In this document: piece by piece, positions 54,110 through 63,975 of the stretch
How the letters are laid out: every line of letters starts with the position of its first letter
How positions within the stretch are numbered: position 1 is the stretch's first letter
Assembly (NCBI GenBank): GCA_002841375.1
Contig: PGZO01000005.1
Location: 62,001 to 126,000 of the forward strand
Reading direction: 5' to 3'
DNA length: 64,000 nucleotides
Source: Firmicutes bacterium HGW-Firmicutes-7
Lineage (GTDB): Bacteria > Bacillota > Clostridia > Lachnospirales > Vallitaleaceae
Translations under genes and position numbers: made by a program
The notes under the pieces: model-generated
What the model was told of the DNA's origin: nothing
Database searches by the model: none
What the model saw: the letters and a program-made list of their open reading frames with translations, nothing else

Positions 54110-56257
54110 ATGAAGGGTAAAAGTATTTTAGGCCTTGTCCTCATGATACTAGTTATCTCAGCAGCTATATATCTCGCATACACTGGTGTAGGCGTAAACC
54201 ATAGAGCAGGAGCAAGAGATATTAATTTAGGACTAGATTTAGAAGGTGGGGTAAGTATTACTTACACAACAGTTAAAGAAGAACCAACCAATCAAGAAAT
54301 TACGGATACAATATACAAACTAACGCAAAGATTGGATGAAAAAGGTTATACTGAATCCGAGGTTTATAAAGAAGGTGGTAAGAGAATAAATGTAGACATT
54401 CCTGGAGCTAAGGATGCGAATAAGGTACTTGCCGAGTTAGGTGAGCCTGGTAGATTAGCATTTAAAGATGAATCAGGAAATGTAGTTATTTCAGGTGAAG
54501 ATGTAAAAGATGCTTCAGTGTTTGAAGATTCAAGTAGCTTGACAAGTCGCTTTAATGTTAGATTAGAGTTAAATGATGCAGGGGCTAAGAAGTTTGCAGA
54601 AGCAACGGCAGCAAATGTTGGGAAAGTTATTGAAATCTTTTATAATGACGAATCTATATTGAGGCCAACCGTTAATAGTGCAATTACAGATGGGGTTGCT
54701 ACGATTTCAGGAATGGAAAGCATTGACGCAGCAGGACACCTAGCTTCTAGAATTAGAATCGGGGCGTTACCCCTTGAACTTCAGGAGTTAAGATCTAACG
54801 TTGTAGGTGCAAAAATGGGACAAGATGCCATTAGTACAAGTGTACAGGCAGGTGCAATTGGAATTATTCTTATTTTTCTATTTATGCTCATCTATTATAG
54901 AGTGCCAGGCCTTGCTGCTAATATTGGCCTTGCCTTTTATGCAGCGCTTACAATAATTATAATAAGTTTAACAAATATCACTTTAACATTACCAGGTATA
55001 GCTGGACTTATATTATCGGTCGGGATGGCAGTAGATGCCAATGTTATTATATTTGCCAGAATCCGAGAAGAATTGGCGATGGAGAAGACGTTAAGAGCAT
55101 CAGTAAATGCTGGATTTAAAAAAGCTATGTCAGCAATATTAGATGGTAATATTACGACTTTTATCGTTGCAGTTATTCTTTATATTATGGGAACAGGCAC
55201 AATTAAAGGGTTTGCAGTTACGTTAGCACTTGGTATTATTATTTCCATGTTTACAGCATTTGTTGTGACAAGAGCTATTTTAAATATTTTTGTTTCTATT
55301 GGAATAAATAACAAAAAATTATATGGTGTAGCGCATGAAGGTAGAATACTGCCTATTATTGCCAAAAGAAAATTTTGGTTTATAATATCTATTATTGTTA
55401 TAGCAATTGGATTTGTTAAGATGCCGATAAACGTGTCATCTCAAGGCTCCATCTTCAATAAAGATATTGAATTTGCAGGTGGAACATCAACATTGGTATC
55501 CGTCGGTAAGCAATATAACTCTTATGAAGAAATAGAAACTGATTTATTGGCAATTGTGGTTGAGGCTACAGAAAATGCAACACCTCAATTTCAAAATGTT
55601 GAAGGCAAGGAGCAAGTAATCATAAAGACTTCTACGCTATCAACAGAGCAAAGAATAAATCTTGAGGAAGCTTTGATCGCAAAATTTAACATTGATACAA
55701 CAATGATTGAAAGTGAATCTATTAGTGCAACAGTAAGTAATGAAATGAAAAGAGATGCCATCATTGCAGTTCTCCTTTCAACAATATTTATACTGATATA
55801 TATTACTTTAAGATTTAAAGATTATAAATTTGGGGTAAGCTCAATTATTGCTTTAGTACATGATATATTGGTAATGATTACGGTTTATGTAGTATTTAAT
55901 ATTCCGATTAATAATGCCTTTATTGCAGCAATGCTAACTATTATTGGGTACTCAATTAATGATACAATTGTTATATTTGACCGTATTAGAGAAAATCAGA
56001 AGCATATGAAGCGCGGTGATTATCAAGGAGTTGTTGATTCTAGTATTAGCCAAACCTTATCAAGATCAATTAATACTTCGTTAACTGTGTTTATTGTTAC
56101 GTTAGTATTATATATCTTAGGGGTAGAGTCTATGAGACAATTCACATTCCCTCTTTTAATTGGAACGATATGTGGAACATATTCTTCAATATTCATTGCA
56201 AGCCCAATCTGGTATATGCTTAAGAAGAAAGAAACTAAAACAAATAAAACTGCATAA
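54110..56257 (+). CDS. secDF: Fused protein translocase subunit SecDF
   Basis: A 715-residue fusion of SecD and SecF with 12 predicted membrane spans. It pulls translocated proteins outward using the proton gradient. The SecD half has NLGLDLEGGVSITY and the large periplasmic-type domain (about 40-235), LSVGMAVDANVIIFARIREE. The SecF half has FAGGTSTLVSVG and IGYSINDTIVIFDRIRE. The frame extends 75 bp further upstream, but AAAGGAGGATTTATTCAA directly before ATG 54110 and the following KGKSILGLVL favour this start. The fused form is usual in this clostridial group. Confidence 0.93.
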   Translation: MKGKSILGLVLMILVISAAIYLAYTGVGVNHRAGARDINLGLDLEGGVSITYTTVKEEPTNQEITDTIYKLTQRLDEKGYTESEVYKEGGKRINVDIPGAKDANKVLAELGEPGRLAFKDESGNVVISGEDVKDASVFEDSSSLTSRFNVRLELNDAGAKKFAEATAANVGKVIEIFYNDESILRPTVNSAITDGVATISGMESIDAAGHLASRIRIGALPLELQELRSNVVGAKMGQDAISTSVQAGAIGIILIFLFMLIYYRVPGLAANIGLAFYAALTIIIISLTNITLTLPGIAGLILSVGMAVDANVIIFARIREELAMEKTLRASVNAGFKKAMSAILDGNITTFIVAVILYIMGTGTIKGFAVTLALGIIISMFTAFVVTRAILNIFVSIGINNKKLYGVAHEGRILPIIAKRKFWFIISIIVIAIGFVKMPINVSSQGSIFNKDIEFAGGTSTLVSVGKQYNSYEEIETDLLAIVVEATENATPQFQNVEGKEQVIIKTSTLSTEQRINLEEALIAKFNIDTTMIESESISATVSNEMKRDAIIAVLLSTIFILIYITLRFKDYKFGVSSIIALVHDILVMITVYVVFNIPINNAFIAAMLTIIGYSINDTIVIFDRIRENQKHMKRGDYQGVVDSSISQTLSRSINTSLTVFIVTLVLYILGVESMRQFTFPLLIGTICGTYSSIFIASPIWYMLKKKETKTNKTA

Positions 56258-56281
56258 AATCAATAAATTATCAGCCATTTT

Positions 56282-56312
56282 AAGCCTTCAGCAAAAGCTG
56301 AGGGCTTTATTG
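56282..56312 (+). terminator. Terminator after secDF
   Basis: An 11-bp stem with one G-U pair, AAGCCTTCAGC (56282-56292) with GCTGAGGGCTT (56297-56307), has an AAAA loop; the T tract is short (TTTATT). recJ begins 24 bp later, so read-through is likely. Confidence 0.6.
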
Positions 56313-56330
56313 GTTTGATTGAGGTGTAAT

Positions 56331-58391
56331 ATGATTCAAAAAAAAATATGGAACATTAAAACAACAGATCAAAAGCTCATTGACCAAGTTGCAAAGGAAA
56401 ATAATTTGCCAGAGGTATTAGCCGCTATATTAGTAGGAAGAGGTCTTGTACATAAGGAAAAAATTGATTTTTTTATGAATCCAAGCAAGGATAAGTTTCA
56501 CGATCCATTTTTAATGAAGGATATGGATATAGCCGTACATAGAATTATTAAAGCAAGAGAAAATAATGAACAAATTACAATATATGGGGATTATGATGTT
56601 GATGGAATTACGAGCACTTCGATCGTATACTTATTCTTGAAAGAAATAGGATGTCATGTTGATTATTATATTCCAGATAGAATACTTGAAGGCTATGGAA
56701 TAAACAATAATGCACTAAAAACAATAAAAGCGAAAGGTACACAGCTTATTATTACTGTAGATACTGGAATCACAGCTATAAATGAAGTGAATTATTGCAA
56801 AGATATTGGACTAGATATTATAATAACAGATCACCATGAATGTCAAGAAAGTTTACCAAAAGCCATTGCCGTAATAAATCCAAAAAGAGCGGATTGCAAC
56901 TATCCATTTGAATCATTAGCCGGCGTTGGTGTTGCTTTCAAATTATTGCAAGGTATTGGACTAAAACTACACGTAGAAGATATTGTTTGGAAGTATTTAG
57001 AAATTGTAGCTATTGGAACCGTTGCAGATATCGTACCTTTGCAAGATGAAAATAGGCTGATTGTTCAAGTGGCCTTTGAAACCATGATAGATAGTTGGAA
57101 TGTGGGTCTAAAAGCAATAATGAGTGTCGCTTCGATGAAAACTGATAAAATGACTGCAGGGTTGATTGGGTTTCAAATAGGTCCCAGACTAAATGCAGCT
57201 GGAAGACTTGGAGATGCTAAAAGAGGTGTTGAGCTATTTACGACGAATGATGTAATAATAGCCAGCCAAATTGCAGAAGAGCTAAATGCTGAAAATATTA
57301 GAAGACAAACAATGGAGAAGGATATTTTAGCCCAAGCATTAACAATAATAGCAGCAGAAAAGGACGTCGAGAAGAATAAGGTTTTAGTAATTGCATCACA
57401 TGGTTGGGCCCATGGGGTAATTGGTATAGTCGCATCCAGACTTGTAGAAAAGTTCTACAGACCTACAATAATTCTTACAATAGAAGATGGTATAGCTTCT
57501 GGATCCGCAAGGAGTGTTGAAGGTTTCAATATTTTTGAGGGTTTAAACAGTTGTAAGGAATTGTTTGAGAAATTTGGCGGACATGAAATGGCAGCAGGAA
57601 TGTCACTAAAAGAAGAAAACATAGAGGCGTTATCAAATCGGTTAAATGCTTATGCAAATAAAATGATGGATGAAACGACGCTCATAGCAAAAATTAAAGC
57701 GGACTTTTATTTAGGGTTAAATGAAATTGATTTATCATTTATTGAGAAAATTCGTGCATTTGAACCGTATGGCGTGGGAAATGAAGAACCTAAATTTATT
57801 GTTTCTGGACATATAAAAGAGATTAAGCAAATTGGACAAGGTAATAATCATATTAAACTTGAAATGGTACATGAAGAAAATGTATTGCCAGCAATTGGCT
57901 TTAATTGTCCGCATTTTTATGAAGAATTAAGCAATAATAATCCTATTGAAATAGTTGGTGTATTAAATATCAATGAATGGAATCAAAAGCGGACGCCACA
58001 GTTGATTATTAAAGATATGAAGCTAGCACAGGATTTTGAAGGTTCTATAGAGGATAGTATTAATAATATAGCAAAAATAGATGAAATTAATGTTACAGAT
58101 TATAAAATGATCGCCCCAAAAAGAAAAGACTATGAAAGAACCTACAGATATTTCCTAAGCTTATCGGCGAAAGGGTTTAATAAGATTGCTATTCAAAAAT
58201 TAATGGCTATAAATGATGATATAAACCCAGATTCTTTGTTAAAGTATTTGATCTGCTTAGAAGTTTTTAAAGAGCTTGAGCTAATTACGTATGAAGTTGA
58301 TGGCTACTATGTTAGGTTCCAGATATTAAATGGGAAAAAAGTTGAATTAAAGTCATCAAAGTTGTATAATAAATGGGCTGAGCAAAAATAA
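56331..58391 (+). CDS. recJ: Single-stranded-DNA-specific exonuclease RecJ
   Basis: A 686-residue 5'-3' exonuclease of the DHH family acting in recombination and mismatch repair. Motif I is YGDYDVDGITST (about residue 80), then TVDTGI, TDHHE (motif III) and VAIGTVADIVPL. The DHHA1 part shows SHGWAHGVIGIVASRLVEKF and the GGHEMAAGM motif (about 420), followed by the OB-fold. A further ~100-residue C-terminal domain is present, as in some Firmicutes RecJ. ATG 56331 with GAGGTG is preferred over the TTG 12 bp upstream. Confidence 0.95.
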   Translation: MIQKKIWNIKTTDQKLIDQVAKENNLPEVLAAILVGRGLVHKEKIDFFMNPSKDKFHDPFLMKDMDIAVHRIIKARENNEQITIYGDYDVDGITSTSIVYLFLKEIGCHVDYYIPDRILEGYGINNNALKTIKAKGTQLIITVDTGITAINEVNYCKDIGLDIIITDHHECQESLPKAIAVINPKRADCNYPFESLAGVGVAFKLLQGIGLKLHVEDIVWKYLEIVAIGTVADIVPLQDENRLIVQVAFETMIDSWNVGLKAIMSVASMKTDKMTAGLIGFQIGPRLNAAGRLGDAKRGVELFTTNDVIIASQIAEELNAENIRRQTMEKDILAQALTIIAAEKDVEKNKVLVIASHGWAHGVIGIVASRLVEKFYRPTIILTIEDGIASGSARSVEGFNIFEGLNSCKELFEKFGGHEMAAGMSLKEENIEALSNRLNAYANKMMDETTLIAKIKADFYLGLNEIDLSFIEKIRAFEPYGVGNEEPKFIVSGHIKEIKQIGQGNNHIKLEMVHEENVLPAIGFNCPHFYEELSNNNPIEIVGVLNINEWNQKRTPQLIIKDMKLAQDFEGSIEDSINNIAKIDEINVTDYKMIAPKRKDYERTYRYFLSLSAKGFNKIAIQKLMAINDDINPDSLLKYLICLEVFKELELITYEVDGYYVRFQILNGKKVELKSSKLYNKWAEQK

Positions 58392-58430
58392 TTACATAAC
58401 AAATATGAAGGTTTACATATGGAGGATACC

Positions 58431-58943
58431 ATGGATATAAAATCATTAATTCGTGATGTACAAGACTTTCCGAAAGAAGGAATTGTTTTTAGAGACATCA
58501 CAACAGTATTGAAAGATAAGGATGGTCTGAGAACATCTGTAGATTTAATGCAAGCATCTCTAGAAGGTATTGATTTTGATTATGTGATTGGACCTGAATC
58601 AAGAGGATTTATCTTTGGCGTGCCAGTTGCATACAATATGAATAAAGGATTTATACCAGTCAGAAAATCTGGCAAACTTCCTCATATTACGAAAAGTAAA
58701 GAGTACAATCTTGAATATGGCACTGCAATAATTGAAATACATGTTGATGCCATTAAGCCAGGTGACAAAGTGGTAATTGTGGATGATCTTTTGGCAACAG
58801 GAGGAACATCAAAGGCAATTATAGAACTTATAGAAGAGTTAGGTGGTATCGTAGTGAAGCTTGTTTATCTTATAGAACTTGAGTTCTTAAAGGGTAGAAG
58901 TATTCTTGGAGATTATGCAGTGGATGCAATGATAAAATATTAG
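58431..58943 (+). CDS. apt: Adenine phosphoribosyltransferase
   Basis: A 170-residue salvage enzyme forming AMP from adenine and PRPP. It shows DFPKEGIVFRDITTVLKD, GPESRGFIFGVPVAY, the flexible loop RKSGKLP and the PRPP motif VVIVDDLLATGGTSKA. ATG 58431 is chosen because GGAGGATACC precedes it; the ATG at 58419 overlaps that RBS. recJ-apt-relA order is typical of Clostridia. Confidence 0.95.
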   Translation: MDIKSLIRDVQDFPKEGIVFRDITTVLKDKDGLRTSVDLMQASLEGIDFDYVIGPESRGFIFGVPVAYNMNKGFIPVRKSGKLPHITKSKEYNLEYGTAIIEIHVDAIKPGDKVVIVDDLLATGGTSKAIIELIEELGGIVVKLVYLIELEFLKGRSILGDYAVDAMIKY

Positions 58944-59030
58944 CCCTACTAAAGGACGACTTCGAAGAATTCGTTCTTTAATTATAAGAACATATAAATG
59001 CTATAAAGATTTGATTTAGAATAACATAGC

Positions 59031-59059
59031 TTGCAATTTGACATGAAAGTCACTATAAT
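59031..59059 (+). promoter_or_regulatory. Promoter upstream of relA
   Basis: TTGCAA (59031-59036), a 17-bp spacer and TATAAT (59054-59059), 66 bp before the relA start. An internal TTGACA is only 10 bp from the -10 box and cannot pair with it. Confidence 0.6.
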
Positions 59060-59124
59060 ATATTAAAACCCAAAAAATGCAATTAATTAACATATCTATA
59101 CAAATTCTAAAGAAGTGGTGAATT

Positions 59125-61338
59125 ATGCCTGACAAAATTTACGAAGATCTCATCATTAAAATTAAAAAATATCATCCAGCGGAGAATTTTGAGATGGTGG
59201 AAAAAGCATATAGTTTAGCGAAATCTGCTCATGAATCTCAAATTAGAAAATCAGGTGAACCTTATATTGTTCATCCTCTTGCGGTGGCATCTATTCTTGC
59301 AGAGTTAGAATTAGATAAAGAGTCTATTACTGCTGGAATTCTTCATGATGTTATAGAAGATACCCATTATACGAGTGAAGATATTGAACGAGAATTTAAC
59401 AAAGAGGTTGCCATATTAGTTGAAGGTGTTACAAAACTGGGACAAATATCTTATTCAACAGATAAAGAAGAAATTCAAGCCGAAAATTATAGAAAAATGT
59501 TTCTTGCGATGGCAAAAGATATTCGAGTTATTTTGATTAAGCTGGCAGATCGACTACATAATATGAGAACATTAAAATATATGCCAGAAGAAAAACAAAA
59601 GGAAAAGGCGAAAGAAACTTTAAATATTTATGCGCCTCTTGCGCATAGGTTAGGAATTTCTAAAATAAAAGTCGAATTAGAGGATTTATCCTTTAGATAT
59701 TTACAACCAGAGGCTTATTATGATCTAGTTGAAAAAATCGATCGAAAACGTGATGATCGTATTAGATATGTTGAGCAAATAAAGTTCCAACTTGAAGAAC
59801 AACTTGAGCTAGTTGGTATCGTTGCAGAAGTGGATGGTAGACCAAAGCATTTCTTTAGTATTTACAAAAAAATGGTCGGTCAAAAAAAGACCTTAGATCA
59901 AATATTTGATTTATTTGCCGTGCGTGTTGTTGTAGATAACGTAAAGGACTGTTATGGTGTATTAGGCGTTATTCATGAGCTCTATAAGCCAATCCCAGGG
60001 CGGTTTAAGGATTATATAGCGATGCCAAAGCCAAACAACTATCAGTCACTACATACAACCTTAATTGGACCTGAAGGCGAACCCTTTGAAATGCAAATTA
60101 GAACAAAGGAAATGCATAAGGTTTCTGAATATGGTATCGCTGCGCATTGGAAATATAAAGAAGGTAAGACTTCTGGTGCAACAGAAGAAAGTGCTGAGCA
60201 AAAGCTTAATTGGTTACGGCATATTCTGGAATGGCAACGTGATATGTCTGATAATAAAGAGTTTATGGATGCCTTAAAAACAGACTTAGATGTATTTGCT
60301 GATCAGGTATATGCATTTACACCAACGGGAGACGTCATTGACTTACCTACTGGCAGCACACCAATTGATTTTGCATATCATATTCATAGTGCTGTTGGAA
60401 ATAAAATGGTCGGTGCTAGAGTCAATGGTAAAATAGTGACTTTTGATTATAGAATTAAAAATGGAGATAGAATTGAGGTCATTACCTCTCAAAATTCAAG
60501 AGGACCAAGTAGAGATTGGCTTAAAATTGTAAGAAGTTCTCAAGCAAAAAGTAAAATTAATCAATGGTTCAGAAGAGAACTCAAAGAAGAAAATGTTTTG
60601 CGCGGCAAGGAAATGTTAGAAAAATATGCCAAGACAAAAAATGTTACGCTGGGAGAATTGTTAAAAACTGAATGGATGGAAAGTGTTCAAAGAAAATATG
60701 GGTTCAAAACTTGGGAATCTGTTTATGCATCCGTAGGATACGGGGGCTTAAAAGAGGGGCAAGTTCTTAATAGATTACTTGAAGAGCATAATAAACTTAC
60801 GCATAAAGAACTTACAGATGAACAAATTATTAAACAGGTTAAGCAAAAAGTAATTGCCCCAACAGAAAGAAAATCAAAGAGCGGTATCGTTGTAAATGGT
60901 ATGGAGGATTTAGCGGTTCGGTTTTCAAGGTGTTGTAGCCCTGTTCCTGGAGACGAAATCATTGGATTTATTACAAGAGGCAGAGGTGTCTCCATTCATA
61001 GAACAGATTGCGTAAATATGATTAACCTTTCCCAAGACGAAAGGAATAGATTAATTGATTCAGAATGGCAGGTTTCAGAAAAAACCACCACCAATATATT
61101 ATATAAAACAGAAATTCAAATTATTGGAAGTGATAGGGTTGGATTATTAGTGGATATTTCAAAAATATTAACTGAAGAAAATATTCCCGTTAAGTCGTTA
61201 AATGCAAGATCAGATAATGGGGGTAAGGCAGTTTTTAATATAACAATGGAAATTAATGGTGTTGATCAACTTAATAAAATCACTAAAAAGATCAGGAATC
61301 TGGAGGGTGTTGCAGAAATTATTAGACCAAATAACTAG
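59125..61338 (+). CDS. relA: Bifunctional (p)ppGpp synthetase/hydrolase
   Basis: A 737-residue long RSH protein that makes and degrades the alarmone (p)ppGpp. The HD hydrolase domain (about 25-180; KSGEPYIVHPLAVA, ILHDVIEDT, RLHNMRTL) is intact. The synthetase domain (about 230-360) holds RFKDYIAMPKPNNYQSLHTT. The TGS domain follows (DVIDLPTGSTPIDFAYHIHS), then the zinc-finger/RIS region (RCCSPVPGDEIIGF) and a C-terminal ACT domain (about 660-737). Length and order are those of Firmicutes Rel. GAAGTGGTGAATT precedes the ATG. Confidence 0.96.
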   Translation: MPDKIYEDLIIKIKKYHPAENFEMVEKAYSLAKSAHESQIRKSGEPYIVHPLAVASILAELELDKESITAGILHDVIEDTHYTSEDIEREFNKEVAILVEGVTKLGQISYSTDKEEIQAENYRKMFLAMAKDIRVILIKLADRLHNMRTLKYMPEEKQKEKAKETLNIYAPLAHRLGISKIKVELEDLSFRYLQPEAYYDLVEKIDRKRDDRIRYVEQIKFQLEEQLELVGIVAEVDGRPKHFFSIYKKMVGQKKTLDQIFDLFAVRVVVDNVKDCYGVLGVIHELYKPIPGRFKDYIAMPKPNNYQSLHTTLIGPEGEPFEMQIRTKEMHKVSEYGIAAHWKYKEGKTSGATEESAEQKLNWLRHILEWQRDMSDNKEFMDALKTDLDVFADQVYAFTPTGDVIDLPTGSTPIDFAYHIHSAVGNKMVGARVNGKIVTFDYRIKNGDRIEVITSQNSRGPSRDWLKIVRSSQAKSKINQWFRRELKEENVLRGKEMLEKYAKTKNVTLGELLKTEWMESVQRKYGFKTWESVYASVGYGGLKEGQVLNRLLEEHNKLTHKELTDEQIIKQVKQKVIAPTERKSKSGIVVNGMEDLAVRFSRCCSPVPGDEIIGFITRGRGVSIHRTDCVNMINLSQDERNRLIDSEWQVSEKTTTNILYKTEIQIIGSDRVGLLVDISKILTEENIPVKSLNARSDNGGKAVFNITMEINGVDQLNKITKKIRNLEGVAEIIRPNN

Positions 61339-61349
61339 GAGGACCGCTA

Positions 61350-61799
61350 ATGAGAAGTGTAGTACAAAGAGTATCAATGGGTCAAGTAGTTGTTGAAGAC
61401 AGCTTAGTTGCTAGTATAGAAAAGGGTATCATTGCACTTGTTGGATTTAAAGAAGGAGACGATGAGAAAGAATTTTCCTATATATTAGATAAGCTTCTTA
61501 ATTTAAGGATTTTTGAAGACAATGAAGATAAGATGAACTTATCAATTCAAGACATTGATGGTGACATACTTATTATTCCTAATTTTACGCTTTATGGAGA
61601 TTGCAGAAGTGGGAGAAGACCTAGTTATTCCAATGCATCAAAGCCAAGTGATGCAAAACTGCAATTCGAACGCTTTAGTGAAAAGGTTAAGGAACATTTT
61701 ACAAAGGTTGTATTTGGCATTTTTCAAGCAGATATGAAGGTTACAATATTAAATGATGGACCAGTCACACTTTTAATTGATAGTGATAAACAGTTTTAA
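61350..61799 (+). CDS. dtd: D-aminoacyl-tRNA deacylase
   Basis: A 149-residue DTD that removes D-amino acids (and glycine misloaded on tRNA-Ala) from tRNA. It shows MRSVVQRVSMGQVVVED, LVGFKEGDDEKEF, LNLRIFEDNEDKMNLS, FTLYGDCRSGRRPSY and the cross-subunit Gly-cisPro motif NDGPVTLLIDS. The motif usually written SQxT before TLY reads PNFT here, an unusual change next to the active site. AGGAGGACCGCT precedes the ATG, 11 bp after relA. The order relA-dtd-MBL-hemZ is conserved. Confidence 0.93.
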   Translation: MRSVVQRVSMGQVVVEDSLVASIEKGIIALVGFKEGDDEKEFSYILDKLLNLRIFEDNEDKMNLSIQDIDGDILIIPNFTLYGDCRSGRRPSYSNASKPSDAKLQFERFSEKVKEHFTKVVFGIFQADMKVTILNDGPVTLLIDSDKQF

Positions 61800-61840
61800 C
61801 CATACAAAGGGTGAGAAGCATTGACGAAAAGGAGAATATT

Positions 61841-62470
61841 ATGGTAATAAAAACAATAGTAACAGGTCCACTACAAACAAATACTTATTTAGTCATTAAT
61901 GAAGGGGGAAAAGATGCAATTCTTATTGACCCTGCCGCAGATTCAGACATTATAATGGAAGAAATAAATGAATCCGATGTTAATTTAAAAGCAATTCTAA
62001 TTACCCATGGTCACTTTGATCACATTGGTGAGGTTGATTTTATTAAAGAGCATTTTAACGTACCTGTATATACGCATAAAGATGAAGCAACAATGATGGC
62101 GAATGAAAAGGAAAATTTATCGTTGCTATTTTGTGAACAAGTCATTATTGGGCATGCAGATCATTTTATAGATGATGGTGAAACGTTAGATTTTGGTGGA
62201 GGCTTAGAATTTAATTGTATAGTCGTGCCTGGTCATACTTCAAAAAGTGTATGCTTTTATAATGGCGCTTATGATTTTGTTGCGACAGGCGATACTTTAA
62301 TGGCTGGGGCAATCGGTAGGACCGATTTTAATAATACGAGTGCAAAAGTTTTAGGTAATAATATAAAAGAAAAGCTTCTAATACTTCCTGGCAATACAGT
62401 TGTATATCCAGGCCATGGCTATAAAACAAAAATAAAAGTTGAAAAACAAACAAATCCGTTTTTACAATAA
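61841..62470 (+). CDS. MBL-fold metallo-hydrolase (glyoxalase II-like)
   Basis: A 209-residue metallo-beta-lactamase-fold protein. The zinc motif THGHFDHIGEV (about residues 56-66) and later ligands in VVPGHTSKSVCFY, ATGDTLM and VYPGHGYKT complete the dinuclear site. It resembles glyoxalase II and related thioester hydrolases, but the C-terminal glutathione-binding part is absent, so the substrate is unknown. GTG at 61811 opens the frame, but AAAAGGAGAATATT supports ATG 61841 (MVIKTIVTGPLQTNTYLV). It lies between dtd and hemZ. Confidence 0.9.
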   Translation: MVIKTIVTGPLQTNTYLVINEGGKDAILIDPAADSDIIMEEINESDVNLKAILITHGHFDHIGEVDFIKEHFNVPVYTHKDEATMMANEKENLSLLFCEQVIIGHADHFIDDGETLDFGGGLEFNCIVVPGHTSKSVCFYNGAYDFVATGDTLMAGAIGRTDFNNTSAKVLGNNIKEKLLILPGNTVVYPGHGYKTKIKVEKQTNPFLQ

Positions 62471-62480
62471 GGTGATTGAA

Positions 62481-63950
62481 ATGGTTGTTCAAATTAATCG
62501 AGAAGACTTTATTTATGAGGTAAAGACATTTTTGAAAGTATACTTCCCAAATGAAGTCATATCATGTTTGGCTTTAACAAATCGTTCTAATGATTTTCTA
62601 ATTGAAATTGAGGACGATTTTTTAAGTGTGTCATATTTTATACAGGGTGAGTTAAAGTATAATAGTAACGCAAGTGAAGAACAAATCAAGCATATTGGTC
62701 GTATAGTTGATAAAATCGAAAAGCGAAAAGAACAAAAGAAGTTAATGAAGCAATTAATCAGTAATGTAGCTACTCAGATTACTGGAAAGGTGCAACCTTG
62801 GGGCATTCTCACTGGGATTAGACCTACAAAAGTAGTATTTAATCTAAGAAAGAAATATGGAAAAGATACCAATAAAATTATTGAAATTCTGAGTAAAGAG
62901 TACAAGCTTTCAGATGCGAAAATACAACTTATGCTAAAAATTGCAGATAAGGAACAAGAAATTTTAAATAAAAACAGGTCAAGCGAAACAAACATTTATA
63001 TTGGAATTCCATTTTGTCCCTCTAAGTGTTTGTATTGTTCCTTTACCTCATTTCCAATTAGTAAATGGCAAAATCATATTATGGATTATTTAAATGCGCT
63101 TAAAAAAGAAATATCCTTTCTTTCAGAAGAGTTATTAAAGGGACAAGTGAACGCTATTAGATCAATTTATATTGGGGGTGGTACACCGACCTCGCTTGAT
63201 ATTACAGCACTTGAAGTTTTGTTAAAGGCGGTTAAGAATGCTTTTAACTTAGCGCAAATTGAAGAATATACAGTAGAGGCTGGACGTCCAGATACGATTA
63301 CAAAAGAAAAGCTATTATTATTGAAGCAATACGGCGTTAATAGGATTTCAATTAATCCGCAGACGATGAATCAAAAAACCCTTGATTTAATAGGGAGAAA
63401 ACATACGCCAGAGGATATTATTAAAACATATGATATGGCGAAGGATATAGGATTTAAAACAATTAATATGGACCTCATTGTAGGACTACCAAGTGAAACG
63501 ACTGAGGATGTAAAAAATACAATTGAACAAATTAAAAAAATTTCTCCTAATAATTTAACAGTGCATACTATGGCGATTAAGAGAGGATCACAGTTAAATG
63601 ATCATGAACATATATATACTTATGCATCAGCTGAAAGTATTGAAGAGATGCTAAATATTACATCAGAAGGTGCACTTTCAATAGGGTTAGAACCATACTA
63701 TTTGTACAGGCAAAAGCATATGGTTGGGAATTTTGAAAATATTGGATATGCAAAAAAAGGGCATGAGTGTACGTACAATGTTGAAATAATTGAAGAGAAA
63801 ACAAACATTCTTGCCCTCGGAGTTGGCGGTATAACCAAAATAGTAACACAAGGTGGGAAAAAAATTGAAAGGATAGAAAACGTTAAAGATGTGGAAGGAT
63901 ATATATCAAGAATTGACGAAATGATTGACAGAAAAAGAAATTTCTCTTGA
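62481..63950 (+). CDS. hemZ: Coproporphyrinogen dehydrogenase HemZ-like radical SAM protein
   Basis: A 489-residue radical SAM protein. The cluster motif CPSKCLYC (Cys179, 183, 186) lies after a ~170-residue N-terminal domain, then SIYIGGGTPTSLD, TVEAGRPDT and RISINPQTMNQKTLDLIGR. The architecture matches HemZ of Firmicutes, an oxygen-independent coproporphyrinogen III oxidase-like enzyme of uncertain necessity in strict anaerobes. The start is ATG 62481 with AAGGTG; the longer frame from 62439 overlaps the MBL gene and lacks an RBS. The usual next genes, hisS and aspS, would lie beyond the window. Confidence 0.92.
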   Translation: MVVQINREDFIYEVKTFLKVYFPNEVISCLALTNRSNDFLIEIEDDFLSVSYFIQGELKYNSNASEEQIKHIGRIVDKIEKRKEQKKLMKQLISNVATQITGKVQPWGILTGIRPTKVVFNLRKKYGKDTNKIIEILSKEYKLSDAKIQLMLKIADKEQEILNKNRSSETNIYIGIPFCPSKCLYCSFTSFPISKWQNHIMDYLNALKKEISFLSEELLKGQVNAIRSIYIGGGTPTSLDITALEVLLKAVKNAFNLAQIEEYTVEAGRPDTITKEKLLLLKQYGVNRISINPQTMNQKTLDLIGRKHTPEDIIKTYDMAKDIGFKTINMDLIVGLPSETTEDVKNTIEQIKKISPNNLTVHTMAIKRGSQLNDHEHIYTYASAESIEEMLNITSEGALSIGLEPYYLYRQKHMVGNFENIGYAKKGHECTYNVEIIEEKTNILALGVGGITKIVTQGGKKIERIENVKDVEGYISRIDEMIDRKRNFS

Positions 63951-63975
63951 CAAAAGTTGATTTTATGCATAAAAT
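63947..63975 (+). promoter_or_regulatory. Promoter at the right edge for a downstream gene
   Basis: TTGACA (63947-63952), overlapping the hemZ stop, a 17-bp spacer and TAAAAT (63970-63975). The gene served is outside the window; hisS would fit the usual order. Confidence 0.65.

Noticed and set aside
58951-58983. Hairpin AAAGGACGA/TCGTTCTTT after apt as terminator
   Set aside because: The stem contains a wobble pair, the loop is long and no real T tract follows; left out as too weak.
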